Positions 18,823 to 27,481 are shown, counted from the stretch's first letter. The stretch is DNA of 64,000 nucleotides from Leptospira haakeii (GCF_002812045.1 NZ_NPEG01000005.1:62001-126000); one strand, 5' to 3'. The notes: generated by a model from the sequence alone, not told the origin. Translations and numbers: made by a program.

Positions 18823-20175
18823 ATGGAAAACTGGATCTTATTAGGCAAACCAATTTCTGCGATTCTCGCCGCATGGTTTTATTGGGACTTTTACCGTAAG
18901 ACCTACTACTCCGGACAAGGAAGTACATTCACAACATTTGCGTTCTTTTATGGAATGATCGCGACTGGGATCGCTCTTGCTTGGGAAGTAGGAGTATTCG
19001 ATCTATTCGAAAATTATTCCGCGTTCTCCAAGGCAATGCTTATAGGAGCAATCCCGGAAGAAACTTCCAAAGCTATCCTTATCTTTCTATTCTTAAAGCA
19101 GATGAAAAATTCCTCCAATCTTGCGGACGGATTGTATTTCGGTCTTACTTTAGGAGCTTCTTTCGGTTGTATAGAAAATGTATTCTATTCTTTTAGATTG
19201 GATTTCTGGCAAGGCCTGCTCAGATCCGGGACTTCTTTGCCGCTCCATACTTTTTCAGGAGGTATATTAGGATTTTTTATTTTAAAATTTCTTCAATCCA
19301 GGAAAGGGAATCTTTCCGGATTAGATCTGATCTCTGCATTCTCCTTTTTAATAATTCTTCACGGGTTTTATAACTTCTTACTGATACAAGGAGGATTGGG
19401 CACAGTTTATATTCCTTTAATTTTGGGACTCTCCTTTTTGACCTTAGAATTACTCGTGGTCCAAGCAGAAGTGACTCTTCCATTCGAGTTATTACAGGCA
19501 GAAAATCTATATGTCGATGATTATTCCATGATCCGTAAATTTTCCAGATATGATTCTTGGTTAAGAGCGGCCCAATCAAAAGAGAGTATAAAAGAAATCC
19601 CATTATTAAGAGATCTTTCTACGATTAGATCATTTATCTCAGTTTTACTTTTTGGAGTTCCTATCTTCTGTCTAAACTTCTATCTATTTGTCCCGGAATG
19701 GATCCCATTCTATTTAGCAAACATTAGTTCTTTAGAATTTATCACTCTATTCATGGAATACCCCGCTTGGCTTGGATTTTTATTCCTGCTTAGAGGTATG
19801 ATCAACCCTTCTTTCTTCCGAGAGAGAATTTTAAAAATTCCATTATTCCTTTCCGTAAACTTGGGGCCGGAAGGAGACGAGGAACCGAGTCTTGCCTATT
19901 CACTTTCCAGAAAAGGTTTTTATTCACCGGTAATCCGAGAGCCGGAGCTAAATAAAGAAACCACAGTATCATTTTATATAGCTGGAAGAAATTTTGAGAA
20001 GATACCTGTTATTCCAGTCTGGAAAAATTTCAGACCAGAAGATCCAAATCATGAAAGTGGTGCGCTGTATAGATTCCCTAAAATCCCCTGGGGACTTTTA
20101 ACCTGGAGATGGTTTATTCGGATAAAACAACAGTATAGAAACACATTAGATGCGTTTTCCGGGATAAAAACTTAA
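18823..20175 (+). CDS. PrsW family glutamic-type intramembrane protease
   Basis: A 450-residue polytopic protein. The N-terminal 190 residues carry the PrsW (M82) signatures: IPEETSKAILIF with the catalytic Glu pair, ADGLYFGLTLGASFGCIENVFY, SLPLHTFSGGILGFF with His, and LHGFYNF. PrsW-type proteases cut membrane anti-sigma factors or related substrates. The C-terminal 260 residues form an additional region with two or three membrane segments and a soluble tail absent from typical PrsW. No Shine-Dalgarno is visible before the ATG because the terminator hairpin lies there. Its last 30 bases overlap the convergent HAD gene. Confidence 0.82.
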   Translation: MENWILLGKPISAILAAWFYWDFYRKTYYSGQGSTFTTFAFFYGMIATGIALAWEVGVFDLFENYSAFSKAMLIGAIPEETSKAILIFLFLKQMKNSSNLADGLYFGLTLGASFGCIENVFYSFRLDFWQGLLRSGTSLPLHTFSGGILGFFILKFLQSRKGNLSGLDLISAFSFLIILHGFYNFLLIQGGLGTVYIPLILGLSFLTLELLVVQAEVTLPFELLQAENLYVDDYSMIRKFSRYDSWLRAAQSKESIKEIPLLRDLSTIRSFISVLLFGVPIFCLNFYLFVPEWIPFYLANISSLEFITLFMEYPAWLGFLFLLRGMINPSFFRERILKIPLFLSVNLGPEGDEEPSLAYSLSRKGFYSPVIREPELNKETTVSFYIAGRNFEKIPVIPVWKNFRPEDPNHESGALYRFPKIPWGLLTWRWFIRIKQQYRNTLDAFSGIKT

Positions 20176-20832
20176 AACTGCAGAAAGAACGGAAAGATAA
20201 TCCGAATAATCCCGAAATACATGTTGGATCTTCTGCTTTTTCCATTCCGAAAGAAGTTCGTGATCTTCCGTAATACCTATAAATTCGAGACCTAAGTTTC
20301 GAGCTGTCTTGGAATCCCATATTCCGTCACCGAAACAAATTGTTTTGGAAAATTGTTTAGAATATTTCTTACTGGATTCTTCTATTGCGGACTGAACGAT
20401 GGATTCTCTCTCATAAAAGGAAGATGCAGTTGCAAGAGGAGCATCCAATGGGAGATCACAATCTTTTAATTTTAAGAATGCAGGTTCGTAAAAAGATCCG
20501 GTTGCATAAGCAAAAGGGATCTCTTCCGATCTTAGTTTTTCTAAAAAAACTCTCGCTCCTGAAATTTCCGAAATTCTGTTTTGAAATTTCTTTTTTATGT
20601 TTCGGGCTAATTCTTCTTCGAATTTTTTAGAGATCTCATCAGTCCAATCATCTCTGAAAGAGGTATAAATCTCTTTGAATATATTCGAATCCGTATGATG
20701 TTTATATTCTTTCACTTCCTGACTTAAGCCAGGAAGTTCAAAAGAAATCAGGACCTCATGAAAAGCCTTTCTGTGTAAAGTGACAGTGTCGGTTAAGGTT
20801 CCGTCTATATCAAATACGACTAAGACAGACAT
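20146..20832 (-). CDS. HAD superfamily phosphatase (beta-phosphoglucomutase/Gph-like)
   Basis: A 228-residue HAD hydrolase. Motif I is VVFDIDGTLTDT with both catalytic Asp residues; motif II is near YATGSFYEP; motif III/IV is KTICFGDGIWDSKTARNLGL. A helical cap domain occupies about residues 15-95, as in subfamily I phosphatases. The substrate is a small phosphorylated metabolite that cannot be predicted. The coding end overlaps the 3' end of the convergent PrsW-like gene by 30 bases. It lies 9 bases downstream of the O-antigen-ligase-like gene on the same strand. Confidence 0.9.
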   Translation of the reverse strand: MSVLVVFDIDGTLTDTVTLHRKAFHEVLISFELPGLSQEVKEYKHHTDSNIFKEIYTSFRDDWTDEISKKFEEELARNIKKKFQNRISEISGARVFLEKLRSEEIPFAYATGSFYEPAFLKLKDCDLPLDAPLATASSFYERESIVQSAIEESSKKYSKQFSKTICFGDGIWDSKTARNLGLEFIGITEDHELLSEWKKQKIQHVFRDYSDYLSVLSAVLSFYPGKRI

Positions 20833-20841
20833 TCTATAATT

Positions 20842-22893
20842 CTAACGAATCCGATTTAAACCGTCAAAATCATCCGTCCCGATATAGAACTCGGACGGAC
20901 CGGCTTGGTACCAAGAAATCCTCATCACCTTCGCAGTTAAAGTTTTGGCTCCTGCAGGAACTCCTAAATCTACTTGGTTTACTGTAGTATTTAAAGGAGT
21001 ACTTCTGGATTGTAATTCCACTCCATTCTGATCAGAGAAGATCCAACGAATATATACCGGCTTTCCTGCCTTGGGAGCCTCGTCCAAAGTAATTCGAAAA
21101 CTGATATTTCCTTTATCGCCCAATATCCAAGAAGTCCCGGAACGGAAAGAATGATATCTTCCCCCTGCCTTCTCTTGGAATTTTGTCTTTGCGGAAAGTT
21201 GGTAGGTCTTTCTTTCTTCGTATCTGAATTCGGGCCCTTGTAATTGAGAAGATTGTCGGATGAACGCTTTCGCAGTTAATCCTAAACCGAATAATAAACA
21301 AACTAGATTGAATGCAGGCACCATCCACCATTTAGGCAGGGTTCGGGTAGAAGGTCCCGAGGCGCTTAATAACCATATTAAAAGAAAACCTAATATACCT
21401 GCACCGCTTGTCCAAGGCTCATAGAAAGTGACTGGAAAGAATAGAAGCGGTAAAAACCAATAAGAAGTTCTGGTAAATGACTCCAAACCAATCCAAACAA
21501 AGAACAGAAGAAAGAATAAGATCCCACCTTCTGAAAGTAAGAATACCCAAGAAGTTAATGCAAAGTCCTGGGTTCCGTTTGGAGGATAAGCCCCTCTAGG
21601 CCCGGATTCGATCCAATGAAGTGCAAATCCGCCGAATCCCTGCCCGAATACTGGAGCTTCTTTAAACCAATTCCATGCGGACAAGGTTTGGACCCATCCA
21701 TCCTTCCAGAAAATTTCCAACATTTTGGAGAATGTTTTTCCCTTAGTCCATGCGTTAGACGTATCCTCTCTGATTAATTGCCAAGGAGTGAAGGACCAAT
21801 CCATCCCACCTATAAAGAATACTCCAGCCAAAACGGAGATTGTTCCAAGCACAACAAATGGAATAAAAGAATATTTCCAGATCGGATTTCTAAATCCTCT
21901 TTGGTAAGTAAGCCCGATCACTAATGTAGTTTGGAAAATAATCAGAAGCCAATAGCCAGAACTTTGGTATTTTCCGGCAAGCCCGAGTGCAATAAATACA
22001 GCTAAACTTAATAGAACTCTAGACGAGATTCTCCAGTTTCTACTATGGATCTGATAGAAGAAAAATCCGAATAATATCGGCATCCCTATTCCAAAAGAAG
22101 AAGCATCCGGAAAGAATGCAGAGACTCCGAATGTTTCTGCATTTCCTGCAGTAAAAGGAAAATCGGTAGAAGGAGCAAGTCCCTGGATAGCGCCCAAAAT
22201 TAAATTCGCAGTAAAACCTGCAGTGATCCCTGTTCTCCAATGTTTTCCAGGAGGATCGGTATCATGAGAACTTGTTTCCTCTGCGAAGAAGTATAAGAAT
22301 GCGGATAACCATGAACCTATACTATCCAAGCTCAATGCGAACGCATACTTTGAAGAGATCCCGGAAGAATATTCAGTATCCTGCAAGATCCAAGAAGTCA
22401 AAGGATCTGTTCCAAAATATGCAAGTAGCCTATCTAAAAGCAAAAATACCGCTAAGATCAAAAATGCGGTTCTAGGATTTTTTGTGAATTCGAGAGAATT
22501 TTTATAAGGACGGTTTATATAAAAATATCTTAATACTGGATCGTCATCGTTCGCAGGGTGTCCGTAAAAAGTGGAGATATATTGTCTTAGGAAAATCCCA
22601 AAAATCGCTCCGGCAAATAAAGCGGATAAATATAAATATCCACCTTCTCCATAAAGCAATAATCCGGGAGAAAGTAATGCAAAAGCTGCAGTGAACATTC
22701 TACCTGATTTTCTATGATGAAGGTTCGGAAGTAATCCAGCCAGAAACTGGATCCATACAATTCCGAGGTTTCCATCCGGATCTCTTACTACAAGTGTCCA
22801 GCGTAGCAATAGGTAGGACAAGATCACTGTTAAGATCAGTGTAAGAAAGGTAGGAGTTTTAAGAGGCCTCAATCGGGCGAAAAGATTTGGCAC
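20842..22893 (-). CDS. O-antigen ligase/polymerase-like membrane protein
   Basis: A 683-residue protein with about twelve membrane segments and a soluble beta-rich C-terminal domain (from about residue 560). The large periplasmic loop (GQGFGGFALHWIES, YPPNGTQDFALTSWVFLLSEGG) resembles the Wzy_C/O-antigen ligase loop, in which His and Arg are typical. It may join or polymerise a lipid-linked glycan. The start is GTG (22893) with no in-frame ATG close by and a poor ribosome-binding site. The family call is from topology and loop features, so WaaL versus Wzy function is open. Confidence 0.68.
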   Translation of the reverse strand: MPNLFARLRPLKTPTFLTLILTVILSYLLLRWTLVVRDPDGNLGIVWIQFLAGLLPNLHHRKSGRMFTAAFALLSPGLLLYGEGGYLYLSALFAGAIFGIFLRQYISTFYGHPANDDDPVLRYFYINRPYKNSLEFTKNPRTAFLILAVFLLLDRLLAYFGTDPLTSWILQDTEYSSGISSKYAFALSLDSIGSWLSAFLYFFAEETSSHDTDPPGKHWRTGITAGFTANLILGAIQGLAPSTDFPFTAGNAETFGVSAFFPDASSFGIGMPILFGFFFYQIHSRNWRISSRVLLSLAVFIALGLAGKYQSSGYWLLIIFQTTLVIGLTYQRGFRNPIWKYSFIPFVVLGTISVLAGVFFIGGMDWSFTPWQLIREDTSNAWTKGKTFSKMLEIFWKDGWVQTLSAWNWFKEAPVFGQGFGGFALHWIESGPRGAYPPNGTQDFALTSWVFLLSEGGILFFLLFFVWIGLESFTRTSYWFLPLLFFPVTFYEPWTSGAGILGFLLIWLLSASGPSTRTLPKWWMVPAFNLVCLLFGLGLTAKAFIRQSSQLQGPEFRYEERKTYQLSAKTKFQEKAGGRYHSFRSGTSWILGDKGNISFRITLDEAPKAGKPVYIRWIFSDQNGVELQSRSTPLNTTVNQVDLGVPAGAKTLTAKVMRISWYQAGPSEFYIGTDDFDGLNRIR

Positions 22894-22963
22894 GAATTGG
22901 AAATGCTCGCCGAAAACGAGTAGATTTCAATCCAAAAAAATAGGTCGAATGAGGCGCGAAGAA

Positions 22964-23416
22964 TTAATCGTCCAGAGAATCTGGATCTGACGGAATTTTA
23001 TAGGTCCCGGTCAATGTAGCCGAAAGTGGACCTTTTTTGCCGGAAGCCTTGTGTTTGGAAACAGCCTCAGCGTATTCTACAGTATAACGAGTCCAAGGAA
23101 TTGCCTTCAGTCTGGCTAAAGGAATTTTTTTGCCAGTCCCCTCGCATATGCCGTAGGAACCGTCCTCAATTTTCTCGAGAGCCACGTCGATTTCTCGGAT
23201 GGTCTCGATCTCTGACTCGGTTAGAACGGAACTCAACATCTCTTCGTTGATTTCCGACGCGATATCTGCGATATCTCCCATTTCTTTCAGGCCGGAAGGT
23301 TTGCTATTATCTTCCCACTTCGCATACTTCTCCAATAGAGAGTTTTTTCTCTCTAAAAGAAGGTCCGATATTTCACTCAGGACCTTTTTGTCGTATGCAG
23401 CTTTTTTAGTCACCAT
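22964..23416 (-). CDS. DksA/TraR-like protein with degenerate zinc finger
   Basis: A 150-residue protein with the DksA-type coiled coil (about residues 15-95, with LTESEIETIREIDVALEKIEDGSYGIC) and a C-terminal region matching the DksA zinc finger. Only the first Cys survives (YGICEGTGKKIPLARLKAIP), whereas the four-Cys finger would need three more. DksA-like proteins bind RNA polymerase through the secondary channel. This version is probably a zinc-independent relative. It lies 12 bases after rpmG, so the two are likely cotranscribed and growth-rate regulated. Confidence 0.85.
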   Translation of the reverse strand: MVTKKAAYDKKVLSEISDLLLERKNSLLEKYAKWEDNSKPSGLKEMGDIADIASEINEEMLSSVLTESEIETIREIDVALEKIEDGSYGICEGTGKKIPLARLKAIPWTRYTVEYAEAVSKHKASGKKGPLSATLTGTYKIPSDPDSLDD

Positions 23417-23428
23417 CTGGATTCGGAA

Positions 23429-23581
23429 TTATACCTTAGATTCCTTATGTTCGACGTGGGCACGGCAAAATTTACAGAATTTTTTCGTTACCAATTTCTC
23501 GGATTTCGCCTTTTTGTTCTTGGTTTGGAAGTAAGAATTTTTCTTACAAACTTGGCAAGAAAGCTTAATGATCTCTCTCAT
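23429..23581 (-). CDS. rpmG: 50S ribosomal protein L33 (zinc-binding form)
   Basis: A 50-residue frame translating as MREIIKLSCQVCKKNSYF with a C-terminal KKFCKFCRAHV. The two CxxC pairs mark the zinc-ribbon (C+) form of L33, a component of the large ribosomal subunit. Length and Lys-rich composition fit the family exactly. It lies immediately upstream of the dksA-like gene. The usual neighbours secE, nusG and tRNA-Trp are absent. An inverted repeat TTGGTCT/AGACCAA (23606-23612 and 23634-23640) lies in its upstream region. Confidence 0.95.
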   Translation of the reverse strand: MREIIKLSCQVCKKNSYFQTKNKKAKSEKLVTKKFCKFCRAHVEHKESKV

Positions 23582-23706
23582 GACGGATGATACTCTTAGC
23601 TAAGATTGGTCTGAACAGGAATGAACCGAGTTTAGACCAAAATAATGGCCGCTCAGTTTACACTATTCGGACTGATTATGCTATAAAAAAAAAGAACGGC
23701 CAAAAA

Positions 23707-24672
23707 TCAAGGAAGATCGGCTGAAATTAGCGATTTTTCCCTTTCTTCCTGCGGAACGGACCTTCTCCAAATACCCGCCAGAACACTTCCAATCAAAGAA
23801 TGCACAAAACTGGAAATTGCTGCCGGAATCGCCACCAAAGGATCTGAAAAATTGTTCCGAGACAGAACCGCTCCCAATCCGCTGTTTTGCATCCCCACTT
23901 CTATGGAAACTGTACGAGCTACTACAAAAGATTTGGTCCCAAAGTAAGCCGCCCAGTATCCGAAAAAATATCCGGAGATATGGAGCAGAAATACGGAAGA
24001 AATTAAATGAAGTCCTGAACTAATCACTGCTTCTTTTCCGGAGCCTATGATAGAAGCAACGATGAGTGTGATCAGTATGACTGCGATTAAAGGAGAAACG
24101 ATTTTCACCTTCTCCGCAAATTTAGGAGTATAACGATTTAATAAAATTCCTAGGATCACAGGAAGGATCACTACTTGTACTGTATCAAAAAATAAACCGG
24201 AAGCATTTGCACCCACACTATTCCCCACTAAAAATAATGTGAGAAGAGGAGTCATGATCACGGATAGAACCGTGGAAATCGCAGTCATTGTAACTGACAA
24301 CGCCAGGTCGCCTCTTGCTAAAAAGGAAACTACATTAGAAGCAACTCCTCCTGGGCAACAGGAAACTACTATGATACCTACTGCTAAAGGAGCAGGGAGT
24401 TGGAAGAAGTTCCCCAAAAACCAGCCGGTCAAAGGCATGATCGTATATTGACCGATCACTCCGATTAAGATTGGTTTAGGAGCCTTGAATACTCTAGTAA
24501 AATCTTCCATTCTTAGGCTGATCCCCATTCCGAGCATTGTCAGCCCTAGGCTGTATGTGATCCAAGGTCCCTTAAATCCATGAAGTACCGATGGAAAAAA
24601 CCAACTGAATGTCACACCACAAATGACCCAGAGTGGGAATAATAAAGCTGCCTTTTCAAAAAGTGAAGCCAA
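23707..24672 (-). CDS. Bile acid:sodium symporter (BASS/SBF) family transporter
   Basis: A 321-residue protein with nine to ten membrane segments. BASS signatures are LGLTMLGMGISLRMEDF near the N-terminus and VSCCPGGVASNVVSFLARGDLALSV in the core, which forms the crossed helix/ion site. Members import organic anions with sodium; the substrate here is unknown. The start codon appears to be TTG at 24672, four bases after the aminotransferase stop, which strongly suggests one operon. The stop side has an AT-rich gap with no clear terminator. Confidence 0.9.
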   Translation of the reverse strand: MASLFEKAALLFPLWVICGVTFSWFFPSVLHGFKGPWITYSLGLTMLGMGISLRMEDFTRVFKAPKPILIGVIGQYTIMPLTGWFLGNFFQLPAPLAVGIIVVSCCPGGVASNVVSFLARGDLALSVTMTAISTVLSVIMTPLLTLFLVGNSVGANASGLFFDTVQVVILPVILGILLNRYTPKFAEKVKIVSPLIAVILITLIVASIIGSGKEAVISSGLHLISSVFLLHISGYFFGYWAAYFGTKSFVVARTVSIEVGMQNSGLGAVLSRNNFSDPLVAIPAAISSFVHSLIGSVLAGIWRRSVPQEEREKSLISADLP

Positions 24673-24676
24673 GTTC

Positions 24677-25822
24677 TTATCTCGAGACTAGATCCACTAC
24701 CCTGTCCAATTGTTCTTTGGCCAGATAAATATGTGGAGAGAATCGAACCCTTCCTAAACGAAGTGCACACATAACTCCGTTCTTTTTGAGGTTGGAAACT
24801 ACATTTTCCATGGAGAGTCCTTCTTTTTCTGCGACCACGATCCCGGTTTTAAAATCTGGAAAATGATCAGATGCAAGTTTCCAACCTGCATCCCTCAGTT
24901 TATCAGAAAGATAATCTGCGAGTTCATAGATCCTTTCCATAGAATTATGGAAACCAACTTTATGAAGCATTTCTAATGTGGATTGGAAATAGACCCAATC
25001 AATAAAATTCACTGTGGAAATTTCGTATCGATCCGTGCCTTTTAACTCTTCTCTATAAGGTAAATAGACTTCATCATTTACTACGGAGCCGGTTCCCTTG
25101 AACGGGAAATTCAGACCTTCTAACTTTTCCTTAGCAATGTATAAAACCCCAAGTCCTAAAGGCCCGAGTAACCATTTCCAAGCCGGGAAAGCCATATAAG
25201 AAATCCCCATTTCTCTAGGTCTTACAGGAAGAAGTCCGACTCCTTGGGCACCATCCAGAACAAATTCAATTCCTTTTTCCGCGAGAAAACTTCCGATCTC
25301 CTCTAACGGGAAAGGCATTCCAGTGCACCAATGTACTGCAGAAAGGCTCACTACTTTTACATCAGGTGTGATAGAAGATTTTAAGTTTTCTAAAAATCCG
25401 TCCGGAGTTTCTGCCATTGGGACAAAAGAAATGGAAACTCCTTTTTCTTTCCAATGCTCCCAAGGATAAATATTAGAAGGATATTCGTTTTCCAGAAGAA
25501 GGATACGATCTCCCACTTTGAGTTTAAGACCCAGGGAAATAAATCCGATCCCTTCGTTTGTATGATGAATTAAAGAAAGTTCTTCCGCTTCGACACCTAA
25601 TAATTCCGCGAGAATGGTGCGGATCACTTTTTTAACAGTTGGATATTTACGTACTTCAGTACTGCCGCCTTTGGCAGCGTAACCTTGCAGGTATTCATTG
25701 ACTGCATGTAAGGTGTCCGTGTTTGCAGGAGTGGTCCCACAATTGTTTAACCAGATCATTTCCCGATTTACCGGGTACAAATGTTGTAGTTTGGTCCAGT
25801 CCGGACTAGGATTCGTTTTCAT
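24677..25822 (-). CDS. PLP-dependent class V aminotransferase / cysteine desulfurase-like
   Basis: A 381-residue fold-type I PLP enzyme. It shows WLNNCGTTPANTDTL at the N-terminus, the PLP Asp in FVLDGAQGVG, His in SAVHWCTGMPF and the Schiff-base Lys region FPAWKWLLGPLGLGVLYI. It resembles isopenicillin-N-epimerase/CsdA-like members rather than the housekeeping IscS. The reaction is unknown; cotranscription with a BASS transporter suggests metabolism of an imported acid. The upstream 90 bases separate it from a terminator hairpin of the neighbouring gene. Confidence 0.88.
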   Translation of the reverse strand: MKTNPSPDWTKLQHLYPVNREMIWLNNCGTTPANTDTLHAVNEYLQGYAAKGGSTEVRKYPTVKKVIRTILAELLGVEAEELSLIHHTNEGIGFISLGLKLKVGDRILLLENEYPSNIYPWEHWKEKGVSISFVPMAETPDGFLENLKSSITPDVKVVSLSAVHWCTGMPFPLEEIGSFLAEKGIEFVLDGAQGVGLLPVRPREMGISYMAFPAWKWLLGPLGLGVLYIAKEKLEGLNFPFKGTGSVVNDEVYLPYREELKGTDRYEISTVNFIDWVYFQSTLEMLHKVGFHNSMERIYELADYLSDKLRDAGWKLASDHFPDFKTGIVVAEKEGLSMENVVSNLKKNGVMCALRLGRVRFSPHIYLAKEQLDRVVDLVSR

Positions 25823-25912
25823 CTCGAGGCCAGATTGGATCTATCCTTAGGAGGGAAAACTTCTTTTTTAAGAACATATCCAAAAGGTTTAAACTCTTAA
25901 GCCCGAGAATGC

Positions 25913-25943
25913 AAAACCGGGAATCGAATGTTTCCCGGTTTTT
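25913..25943 (-). terminator. Bidirectional-type hairpin terminator of the ferritin-like gene
   Basis: The arms AAAACCGGGAA (25913-25923) and TTCCCGGTTTT (25932-25942) form an 11-bp perfect stem with an 8-base loop. Read on the minus strand it lies 7 bases after the stop of the H1-tailed ferritin-like gene and ends in four T. Read on the plus strand it is followed by six T, but no plus-strand gene leads into it. Confidence 0.82.
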
Positions 25944-25949
25944 TAGTTC

Positions 25950-26687
25950 TTACTTTTTCTTTTTGGCTGCCTTTTTCTTAGGAGCTGCTTTTTTGGCGGC
26001 AGTTTTTTTCTTAGCTACAACTTTTGCTTTTTTAGGAGCAGCCTTCTTCACTACTTTTTTAGCCGCAGCTTTTTTGACAGGTTTAGAAGGTTTTAGACCT
26101 TTAGAACTTTTACCGCTCGGCTTAGAATTTCCTACTGCTTTAGCTACTTCTTCTGCCTGTTCGTCCCAGAAGTATGCTCCTCCTGCAGAACGGGTCTGGT
26201 CGAATGTATTCAACTCAGCTTCTAACAAAGATTGGTAATTATGGCTATAATCCATGAGCTTAGAAAACAATAATTTAATATTCGAATCTTCGAATTTAGT
26301 GGTGAGCTTTTCGTAGAATGCCACGGAATTCTCAGCTTCCCTGATTGCGAGCTCTAACGCCTCGTGAGCGTCCTTAGAACCGGAACCAGTGATAGTTCGT
26401 TCCACCTTATTCATGATTTTTTGGAGAGTACTTTGGTGGAATTTATGGATAGCAGCCAATTGTTTGAGGTTCGGAAGTTCTGCGCCTTCTGCTACTTGAT
26501 AGATCTCAGTGATAAACTTAATATGTTCATCTACTTCTTCCGCAAGTCTTTCGAATAATTCCCTAGTTCTTCCCGGAGGAAGTTTTTCATACGTATCCAT
26601 ATAAAATTCGAAGTAGTCCTTCTCATGCTGGATCGCAGCTGCAACAGCTTCCAAAAATGTAGTTTCTTTTAAAGGTTTAATACTCAT
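25950..26687 (-). CDS. Ferritin-like domain protein with Lys/Ala-rich histone H1-like tail
   Basis: A 245-residue protein in two parts. Residues 1-165 form a ferritin/rubrerythrin-like four-helix region: HEKDYFEFY, LAEEVDEHIKFI, AIREAENSVAFYEKL and LMDYSHNYQSL. Some carboxylate/His iron ligands are present, but the ExxH pattern is imperfect. Residues about 185-245 are a Lys/Ala/Pro-rich tail with KKAAAKK and KKAAPKK repeats, like histone H1 or bacterial Hc1-type DNA-binding tails. The inference is a DNA-associated iron or peroxide-related protein, as in Dps with a tail. The start has a GGAG site 9 bases upstream. Confidence 0.8.
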   Translation of the reverse strand: MSIKPLKETTFLEAVAAAIQHEKDYFEFYMDTYEKLPPGRTRELFERLAEEVDEHIKFITEIYQVAEGAELPNLKQLAAIHKFHQSTLQKIMNKVERTITGSGSKDAHEALELAIREAENSVAFYEKLTTKFEDSNIKLLFSKLMDYSHNYQSLLEAELNTFDQTRSAGGAYFWDEQAEEVAKAVGNSKPSGKSSKGLKPSKPVKKAAAKKVVKKAAPKKAKVVAKKKTAAKKAAPKKKAAKKKK

Positions 26688-26753
26688 TCTGCATACTCCG
26701 GTCGCGACAATTCTAGGGGATTTTCAAGTCGGTTCAATAATATTTTTTCTATT

Positions 26754-27383
26754 TTATTCCTCTTCTTCTTGAGAAAGGAAGATTAAAAATTGAGCTAAAT
26801 AGTAAGTAGACATCACCCAAACTCCGTGGAATGGAAGTTTGTTCGGAGTGAATTGTCCGAGTGCGATGATTGAATCGGAAATTATAAAACTGATCGCTCC
26901 TAAAATTCCAAGCCATCTGTCTCTGGAAGAAACTTCTCTAGCTGCAGATCTCCAACCCATCACACAAATTGCGGAAACGTAAACCGCTACAGGAATAGTC
27001 AAGGCAGGCGCAATCCCAGGAAGAAGCCAATAAAAATAAGACGCACCAAAAATTACGTATGGAACCAATCTAAGAAAATGTACTGGATTTCCCCAAGAAA
27101 AACTAACGGAATACGCTACCTGAGCGATCAGGAAACTGCCCAAACCGAAAACAAAATATTTGTCCGGAAAAGCTAGAATAGTATCTCCTCCGAGTGAAAA
27201 TACCAAACCGATCCCGAGCCAAATTCCTGCGCGGGTTTTCCATCTAGCCTCTCCCACACTTAACGCAATTAAATATAGAATGGGAACAATTTTGGAAATC
27301 AAACGAACTAGAAATATGTCCGAGCCTAAAAATAGAACTCCCAAATGAACAAGGGCCAAAATCGGGAATATAATATAAATCAT
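26754..27383 (-). CDS. YhhN family protein (lysoplasmalogenase-like)
   Basis: A 209-residue membrane protein with eight predicted segments. YhhN/TMEM86 hallmarks are visible: SLGGDTILAFPDKYFVFGLGSFLIAQVAYS and FIISDSIIALGQF, whose Asp residues are the conserved putative active-site acids. TMEM86-type enzymes hydrolyse the vinyl-ether bond of lysoplasmalogens. Activity in this organism is not established. The AGGAG site precedes the ATG by 6 bases. It is transcribed divergently from terC across about 100 bases. Confidence 0.9.
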   Translation of the reverse strand: MIYIIFPILALVHLGVLFLGSDIFLVRLISKIVPILYLIALSVGEARWKTRAGIWLGIGLVFSLGGDTILAFPDKYFVFGLGSFLIAQVAYSVSFSWGNPVHFLRLVPYVIFGASYFYWLLPGIAPALTIPVAVYVSAICVMGWRSAAREVSSRDRWLGILGAISFIISDSIIALGQFTPNKLPFHGVWVMSTYYLAQFLIFLSQEEEE

Positions 27384-27438
27384 TAAGAGCTCCTAATCTC
27401 TAAACACCCGGTGATTTGGGATTGTCTTCCAGACCAAA

Positions 27439-27481
27439 CCGAGGAACCTGTCTTTCAAAGGCCCAAATAGGGCCTCGGAAG
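27439..27481 (+). promoter_or_regulatory. TerC leader with two mutually exclusive hairpins over the ribosome-binding site
   Basis: CCGAGG (27439-27444) can pair with CCTCGG (27473-27478), which covers the start of the Shine-Dalgarno GGAAG (27477-27481). Alternatively AGGCCC (27459-27464) pairs with GGGCCT (27470-27475) and leaves the Shine-Dalgarno free. The two pairings share bases 27473-27475 and cannot coexist. Known TerC/Alx-type genes are often controlled by Mn- or pH-responsive leaders; this leader does not show the yybP-ykoY consensus. Regulation is inferred from pairing only. Confidence 0.4.

Noticed and set aside
23641..23706. Possible small RNA or tRNA near rpmG
   Set aside because: Only a short A-tract and weak complementarity (GGCCG/CGGCC) are visible; no cloverleaf.
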